From Formicarius rufipectus (Eukaryota > Chordata > Aves > Passeriformes > Formicariidae), in contig VXAU01002292.1 of assembly GCA_013399695.1 (NCBI GenBank), positions 1,913,395 to 1,977,394 on the forward strand: a stretch of 64,000 bases of DNA. Reading direction: 5' to 3'. Shown here one piece after another: positions 57,201 to 64,000 of the stretch. Under the pieces are notes generated by a model that saw only the letters and a list, made by a program, of their open reading frames with translations, did no database searches and was not told the origin of the DNA. A program made the position numbers and the translations under genes. Each line of letters starts with the position of its first letter. The stretch's first letter is position 1.

Positions 57201-60200
57201 GGTAAGGGTTCTGACTTTCATTTTGTGAGAAAAATCTGATTACTACAGAGAGAGAATAAATCTGTAGCAAACACATGTGATTTTCTTTTTCTTTTTTTTN
57301 TGTATGAAATTGAATCCATCTTACTCACCTGAACCCTGATCAATTAAGGTAATTGCTTCCTGTTGTACTACCTGGATTTGGGTTTGGCTGCAAATCTGGT
57401 GTGGATTGAGTGGTGGTGCCCAGACCACGTGGCTTTGAACACTCTGCTTAATGCAAATCCTTATATGTTGATATGTAACAGTTTTCTGTATTTATGCCTG
57501 TGTGACTGTGCAGGTAGTATTTTTGATCTAAGCCCTGACCAGTGCTGTTTGTTGCACTTGGTGAGGTGGTAATGGTTAGCAGTAGATAAGATTCAAGTCT
57601 ACCTAAGCATTACTGAGGTTGTGGGATTCTTCTCAGAAAGCAAAGGTCATAAAACTTACCAATGCTACAGTTAGATTCCACTTCCTCCTTCCACTACCCA
57701 CCCTGCAGCTCTATTGCTGGCCATAAAATTAAGTCATTTTGTCACCTGTGCTTATTAATTTTAACTTTACCATAGTAAATTTAATGCAGAGATATTTATT
57801 TACTGTAAATTTGTCTCCCAAGAAACAAAGGGGCACTAGCTTTGCAGATTTATGTAAAGGGTATGTTTCTGTTAAAAATACTGGAGGCTCCAGGTTAAGA
57901 CATCTTGTAGAGTAAATGTGTATACTAAGAATCAGTAAGTGTTTTATTTAGTGCCTGAAGATTGTTTGTCTTAAAAGGATTTTTTTTAAATCTAATTGCT
58001 ATAAAAAGATATAAAAAAGTTAACCACCTGTTGCTTCACTTCCATTTAAAATCTTGTGCTTAATTTCATCCTTGTAGGTAATCAATTTCTGTTATTGTGC
58101 TCTAATTTTGGGGCTTGGAAGAAAGTGGCTTAAAATTATAGCTTTTATTTATTCAATTGTATCATTAGCATCATAGGTTTTACACTCCATATTAGAAGTT
58201 TGGAAAATATTTCTTGCTACAATGAAAGAGAACAAAATTCAATTTAGAAATATAATTTCCTACCACTAAGACACTTGAAAATTTGATAGATATTAATAGA
58301 GCCTTATGACAGAGACTTGATTTAAAGCAGGAGATTAACACTGCTTTATCGGCCCATACTAAGAGTGAATTAGCTCAAGAAATCTGTTTGAAGTTGCTGA
58401 GTTATCTGTTAGAAAAAGGTCTCGGGGTATTTATTTGATCACTGCTGAGTACTTGCTATAGGCTTGTCTATCTGACAACACAGGACTAAACTTCGCACCA
58501 ACTGTGCTTCTGTATTTCGTATTCCTGGTTATCCCTTGGGAAGCTGGAATGCTTTGGAGGTCAACTATTGGCTTGGGGGATTAGTTCGAATCATGCTAAA
58601 ATTGACAAATAGAATTAAAGTGATGTTCTGATTTCATTGACAGTGAGGACAGCAAAACCCCCAAACTTAAGTGGTGTTTTTAAATGGAAAGGTTCTGTCC
58701 CAACTCTCATTGTAAATCATGTTTTTATCAGCAAAAGAAGCCTCATTTCCTGTCCTAAATACATAAGTGTTTATCTTTGGAACACATTAAAGCTATTCAG
58801 AACTTGGGCCTGACAAGTTGATAGATGGACAGATGTACACAACTAGCAGTGGAAACTGGAGTTAATGTGCTGGGGCCACAGCTGACCAGTGGTCCAGGTC
58901 GGCATTCCAGCTCTACTTCTGATATATATTATATCAACATCAAATAAGGAAAAAAAAAAAAGTGTATGACAATCCATTTCTGTGATCTGGCGGCTGTGCT
59001 CTATACTGAAGATACAGACACCAAACTAACAGGTAGTCCTTAGGATCCTGGATGCTTTGTTTGAAGTAAAGGAGAAATCACACCACGTGCATAAATAAAT
59101 ATAATGTATGTGCCTGTGTGTATGCACAAGATATGCATGTGTGCACACAAATGCTTTTTCCTCCAATAACTTTCAGTTCTCTTGGGAAAATGCCTGAATC
59201 AACTGTACTTGTTAGTTCAACTAGTTCAAAATGAGCTCTGCATGATTTTCTAACTTTTAGTTTTTATTTATTCTAGGTTTGTAGCATCCAGGGTTTTATT
59301 TCTAAATCTTAGAAATATTTTTGCTATGCTGATTATGTAAATGAGTATGCAGAACTGACCTTCTAACATATAGAATGGGTGATTGTCAAAATGACATGAT
59401 TTTAACACCAAGCTTGTGGTGACCGCAATATGTAACGGCACATTCTCAAATGCTGCACTGCAGAGGTAAATGCAAATTGTAGCATTTTGCATGCGCTATG
59501 TACGCAGTGACAAATGCTTCAAGTGTGCCTTCCTTGCATATCTCAAACACGGTCCTGTTTCTTTGGTATGGAGAATTAACAAGCCTAGTAAGGTGTGTAG
59601 ATTTTGCTGGTGTGAATAGCTGTGTTTCATAAAACCAGAGGAGTGTATGTGCAGTTGTTTCCTGTACACAGAACTGTGCACCTGTGGACAGAGGGCTAGC
59701 ATTTACGTACAAACAGTAAAGACTGTTTGTGACAGTCGAACAGGACATGAAAGTCTTCCTAGGGAAGGGGGAAGGGCTTTCTGCTTTCAGTCCTCCCTGG
59801 CTGGAGCATCTGGGCTTTGCCCCATGCCTGCAGTATGCTCATCACAAATCATCATAAGTTCTGCTCGTCACAGTGCGGTACCAAACCAATATGATAACCT
59901 GCTGCTTGGGGATCAGGACAGTAAGCTGATTAAAAGGGGCTGACTCAGGCAGCAAAAGAAAAAAGCTTAAAAAGGATTGTTGAATGTGAGCAAATGATCA
60001 CAGACCCGAACAATAAAGGACAGGTACCTGCCAAAATACTATCTTTATTTGTTCTTGCTTTAGGATTTCTCCAGTCTTTGACACTGTTCAACACAGGCTT
60101 GAACTCTCTTCATAAGTTCGGTTCAAGCAGGCCACGGTCTCTGAAGATTGCAAGGAGCTGGTGACAGCTGTGTCCATCTTGATAAGGTTGCCACTTCTGT

Positions 60201-60753
60201 TTCTCTTGATGAGCTCACACCCAGCCAGGCTTTACCCCCATGTAAAGGCCAAACACAAAAAGCTCTGTTATCTTGGGAAAGTTACAGTCAGTGGAGGTGC
60301 TACCTTGTGAACTCTCGAGGTTTTCTTTTTGCTTCTCTTCCCTTGTGTGCCATCAAGGAGACAGGTTGCCATCTGGTCCAAAGTCTTTCTAAAGTTCATC
60401 GTAGCAATAAATGTCATTCTACAGGAATATAAACAGGCAGTTGCCCTACTGGATTACTGGTGTATTCACACCAGTATGTCTAAAACTTTGTTGGAATCTA
60501 TTAATCTGAGTAAAATTAAAATGAATATTTTTCTAGCAGAAAGCACCTTAGCAGCAGCACTGGCTCTGATGCTGTTGGGGACACCTCTGACTTGCTATGG
60601 TGCTTGCTGAGTAATTTGTTTGGTGTGTAGGCAGGATCAATAAACCATGTGTTTTATACTGGTTTCAAGCTGAACATACAGCTCTATGTGTATGTTCTTT
60701 TGTATGGGACCTGTTGTATGGGATGCCACAAGATATGTTTGTGTTTTTTTTTT
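54201..60753. other. Intergenic: no gene recognised (second half)
   Basis: AT-rich sequence without CR1 or SINE that I can identify. Overlapping + frames at 54229-54543 and 54233-54502 have no recognisable domain. One unresolved base at 57300 follows a T-run. This interval should lie toward GRIK2 if vertebrate synteny holds. Confidence 0.6.
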
Positions 60754-60781
60754 NNNNNNNNNNNNNNNNNNNNNNNNNNNN
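60754..60781. other. Assembly gap (28 N) in a T-run
   Basis: Twenty-eight Ns flanked by T-runs on both sides, so probably an unresolved homopolymer. The reading frame spanning it (60649-60852) is meaningless. Confidence 0.95.
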
Positions 60782-62367
60782 TTTTTTCCCAAGAGTTAAC
60801 TATTTCTGAGCTATTAAAATACATTTTCCAGAAAGACTGCTGGAAAAGATAATTGAAGATCTGGAGATTTGGCCTTTTTCTTTACAAATGTGTTTTACTA
60901 GTCAGCTGACACACTATATTAAAATCTTACAATTTATATGTAATTTAAATTCACTCAACTTCAACTGCTGTTAGAACTCAACAATTTCTAATTTGTTCAA
61001 TTAAATATTCCTTCTGTAAGGTATGCTTTCCATATGCATGGCACTTGGACACCATGGCCAAAACTTTTCTTGCCTCTAATTAATTCTTGAGGCTTTTAAA
61101 TACTTTTCCAACACTGAGCATAGAGTTCAAATACTTTCCACTGTTGGGAAGGAGTATCAGATATTGGAAATTTTTTTTCCAGCGTGAGCATGGTCAAACA
61201 GTCTGACAAACTGCCCAGAGAGATTCTGGTGTCTCTGTTCTTGCAGCCATTCACAGCTAGACTGGACATGGCTATGACCAACCTTATCTAGTAGATCTAC
61301 TTTTGAAAGAAGGTCAAACTGCTTAAAATTTTGAGGTTCTTTACAGGCCTACTGGGGTTGAGAAAGACTTAAGTACCTGGGTTACATACCTGACAGTAAC
61401 ATCTGAAATGTGGATTTCCCGCTTTCCAAGTGGCTGTTCTAATTAGTGGAAATGCTGACATTTTCTTAATAAGAAATGTTGGAAAGACATAGCTTTGTTT
61501 TCTTACTAGCAAGTTCTGGAGGAGGTGGAAGTGACTGTTTTTGGGGGTTATCTTTCTCTGTGTCCTGTTTCATCTAAAACCAGTTTACTCTTGAACAGGT
61601 AAAACAAATAAAACCAGTTAACAGCATTACATAATTTATTCCTTGTTAATATATTTTTGTACAAGAGTGGAAATAAATACTTTTTTGAGTTATTTTCTTC
61701 TACAGTCATTCATTTCAGGCATCTTTGACACTAGCCAGAAAAGCAATTCTCACACACAGACAACAACATACAAATAGGACTTGCTTTGTGATTAATGGGT
61801 CTGTGATTTTGCTATTTATGTTGAAAACTGCATGAAAGCACCTCTGATAGGATGAAAAAATATTCAAGGTTAAGTGTCATAAGGAGGCATAAGTTTAAGC
61901 CATTCTGAATTAATTTGCCTTGGAGAATATGTTTTTCAATAAGAGGTCTAAATCTGCTGTTTCCTGCAGTTGCACAGCCATGTTGCTGTGGTCATCTGAC
62001 AGAGCAAATTCTACTTTTCTCCTCTGCTAGTTGAAAATATATTCCAGGCAGAACAAGGTGCAGTGAAAATCATCACCCTCTTCCCTCTGTGTTTCTCCTA
62101 TCCCAAGACAAACTATTCTGGCAAGAACAGTCTCTTCCAGTTCAAGGGCTAAGAAAAGATCCTTGAGCAGGAGGAAGTGGGGAACAGTATTCCAGTGTCT
62201 GTCATGGTGCTGGGCAGATGCCTGCTGTACCAGCCCTCCTGGAATACACTTTGTTCCTTAAAGACTAGAAGGATGTGGCAAACTCCAGATTGTTGAAACT
62301 TTGCTTGAGAAATATTTTGCAGGCAGTCCTAAGTGTATTTCTGCAGACACTCTCCCATCTGGGATTT

Positions 62368-62408
62368 GGAAAGGGAAAAAAAAAAAAAAAAGAGAGAGAA
62401 AGGAAGAG
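62368..62408 (+). repeat. Polypurine tract, A16 followed by (GA)n
   Basis: Forty-one uninterrupted purines, with A16 at 62376-62391 and then GAGAGAGAAAGGAAGAG. It is complementary in pattern to the pyrimidine tract 450 bp downstream. Confidence 0.85.
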
Positions 62409-62853
62409 CTTCAGAACTAGGTAAAGGTGTTTCATACTGTGAGATACTTTCTGAAAAAATTGAGATAAGGACTAGATTTTTGTCACTTACTCTCACTTTT
62501 ATTTAATCTGAAAACTGAATGGCAGGTACCAAGGTTTGTTTGAGTTTGTGATGCATCCATGAGGTCATCAGACATTCCACTCGAACAGGAGATGCCTATA
62601 TGAAGCCCAGTGTTTGAGGGAGTTAGAGGATTCTGAAACAGGATGCCTCAAAATGGAATTGTTCACTCAAATGGGGATATTCAAAATTGAGAGTGAAGCT
62701 TTTAATTTTAGGGGCAAAGTAATTTCCTTAGGGGTCATGAAGCTAATCTGTACCTTCAGACAAAAGTTCAGAGATCAAAACCTTCTTCCTACTGTAGAAA
62801 AGGGACTGTGGTTTAGCACAAGGTGCAGGCTTATGTGAGTCATACTTCAACTA

Positions 62854-62873
62854 TTCCTTTTTTTTTTCTCTCT

Positions 62874-62917
<44 letters not shown>

Positions 62918-62926
62918 NTTTTTTTT
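62854..62926 (+). repeat. Polypyrimidine tract, (CT)n and T40
   Basis: Uninterrupted pyrimidines from 62854 to 62916, including CTCTCTCTC and about forty Ts, then G, an unresolved base and more Ts to 62926. The true length is probably uncertain in the assembly. Confidence 0.85.
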
Positions 62927-64000
62927 GTACTTAGATCTCTTAGCTGTCTATAAGATTAAGAAAGTTATTGCTAGAGAAATTGGAAACTGGTGGTTGATAA
63001 ATACTGCTACATCACTCTTCAAAAAACAGTTGAAAAATGTTACAACCGCATGTGAAATTTTGCTTCCACACCCCACCCCCCACCACCGATTTAATAGCAA
63101 CATTTTAAACTACATTGTCCCACACAGGGGACTGCTAAATAAACCAGAACTGACACATGATAGATGTAAAGCTGTGGTTACAGCTCCAGAAATCAATGAA
63201 TTGCATGTTTCACATGTGGAAGGGCAGTCATGCTGTTGCTACTTGCGGAGTGATAAACATAATTCAATCTATGAGCAGTAAAACAAGAGTGTAACTTGCT
63301 AAGCAAATGCTTGTCTCCAAGAGGAAAGAAAAGTTTGTGACAAACTATACTGCTCTGCTGTGAAACCTCCTGCAAAATGATTAGTTTTGCAAGGAATGCT
63401 TAGTTTCCCCTAAGCTTTGCAAGGAATATGAGAGAGAGTCATGCTAGTATTTAAGTCAATAACCCGGGAAGTGTTTCTCTAATAAATGTGGTTCAGTACC
63501 TGTGAGTATTGGTAATCAATCTCAGGCACAGGAGCACCCAGCAAAATGTCACTTTGAGAGATACTAGAACAGGAAAGATAATAATGCAGTAGATGAAGGC
63601 CATTATTTATGGCACTATGAATGCAAAGATGGACCTTTCGAATAACCCTCCTACAACTCAGCAAGTTAGAGTGCATGTTTCAAAAGCTGCTCTGTAGCAA
63701 ATGACTAAATAAACTCTAGAATTAAGGGGAAAATACAGGTTAAAATATATTTCAGGGACTGGAAATGAAGGTGACACGCCTCAGTTCTTGCAGGTCACCC
63801 TGATTTTGACAAGTGTTTGGTGGGCTGCTAGTTATAGTTGGTTTCTGGTAAAGAACATGAGCAGTTTCCTGCCAAACCTGCCTCATTTTTGTTTTAATTT
63901 CATTCTGAATTCATGTTTAATAAAGGATTTTTTTTTTCAGAGCAATTCAAGGAAATTCAGGCAGTGTCACAATTCACTGAGCTTGTGCTAGGACACTGCA

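Larger units (their letters stand above)
60782..64000. other. Intergenic: no gene recognised (right end)
   Basis: Non-coding sequence to the end of the window. Notable only for a purine tract (62368-62408) and a long pyrimidine tract (62854-62916, with an unresolved base at 62918). The 152-codon frame at 62823-63281 is produced by reading through the T-run. Confidence 0.6.

Noticed and set aside
60649..60852. 67-codon open frame on the + strand
   Set aside because: It runs through the 28-N gap; its continuity is an artefact.
62854..62926. Poly-A tail of a processed pseudogene on the minus strand
   Set aside because: No gene-like sequence lies upstream on that strand, and the CT repeat within it fits a microsatellite. 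Bird CR1 machinery also rarely makes processed pseudogenes.
62823..63281. 152-codon open frame on the + strand
   Set aside because: It exists because a long T-run encodes poly-Phe across an unresolved base; no domain or splice support.

Overview
The window is vertebrate nuclear DNA, AT-rich and intron-dominated, and it holds the 3' part of one gene on the + strand: HACE1, a HECT E3 ubiquitin ligase with an N-terminal ankyrin-repeat domain. Twenty-one coding exons (2246-45786) can be placed to the base. Each join preserves the reading frame, all introns are GT-AG, and the exons add up to 2,512 coding bases with no internal stop. By comparison with the 24-exon, 909-residue human gene (recalled, not searched) they are exons 4-24, covering about residue 74 to the C-terminus. 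The first three exons and the promoter lie left of base 1.

The organism is almost certainly a bird and probably a passerine. There are three 3'-terminal CR1 LINE fragments with typical avian sequence. There are also two copies of a short retroposon whose head matches tRNA-Ile and whose tail is CR1-derived, the architecture of the passerine-specific SINE family TguSINE1. One copy is nested inside a CR1.

Layout: 1-2245, end of an upstream intron; 2246-9385, ankyrin-repeat exons; 11141-26451, middle region with a variable, acidic/serine-rich exon at 20742-21079; 26543-45786, HECT domain; 45787 to about 46590, 3'UTR with a good ATTAAA polyadenylation site. From about 46.6 kb to 64 kb I find no gene, only AT-rich sequence, simple repeats and a short assembly gap (60754-60781). 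In other vertebrates this side of HACE1 is a gene-poor interval toward GRIK2.

I found no undescribed biological system. The points most worth checking are the nested SINE/CR1, oppositely oriented CR1 copies flanking exons 19-22, the catalytic cysteine codon split by the last intron, a weak splice donor at 5300, and several unusual non-coding tracts (G/T-rich, A/C-rich, a CpG-rich island in an intron, a perfect hairpin, an AT duplication).
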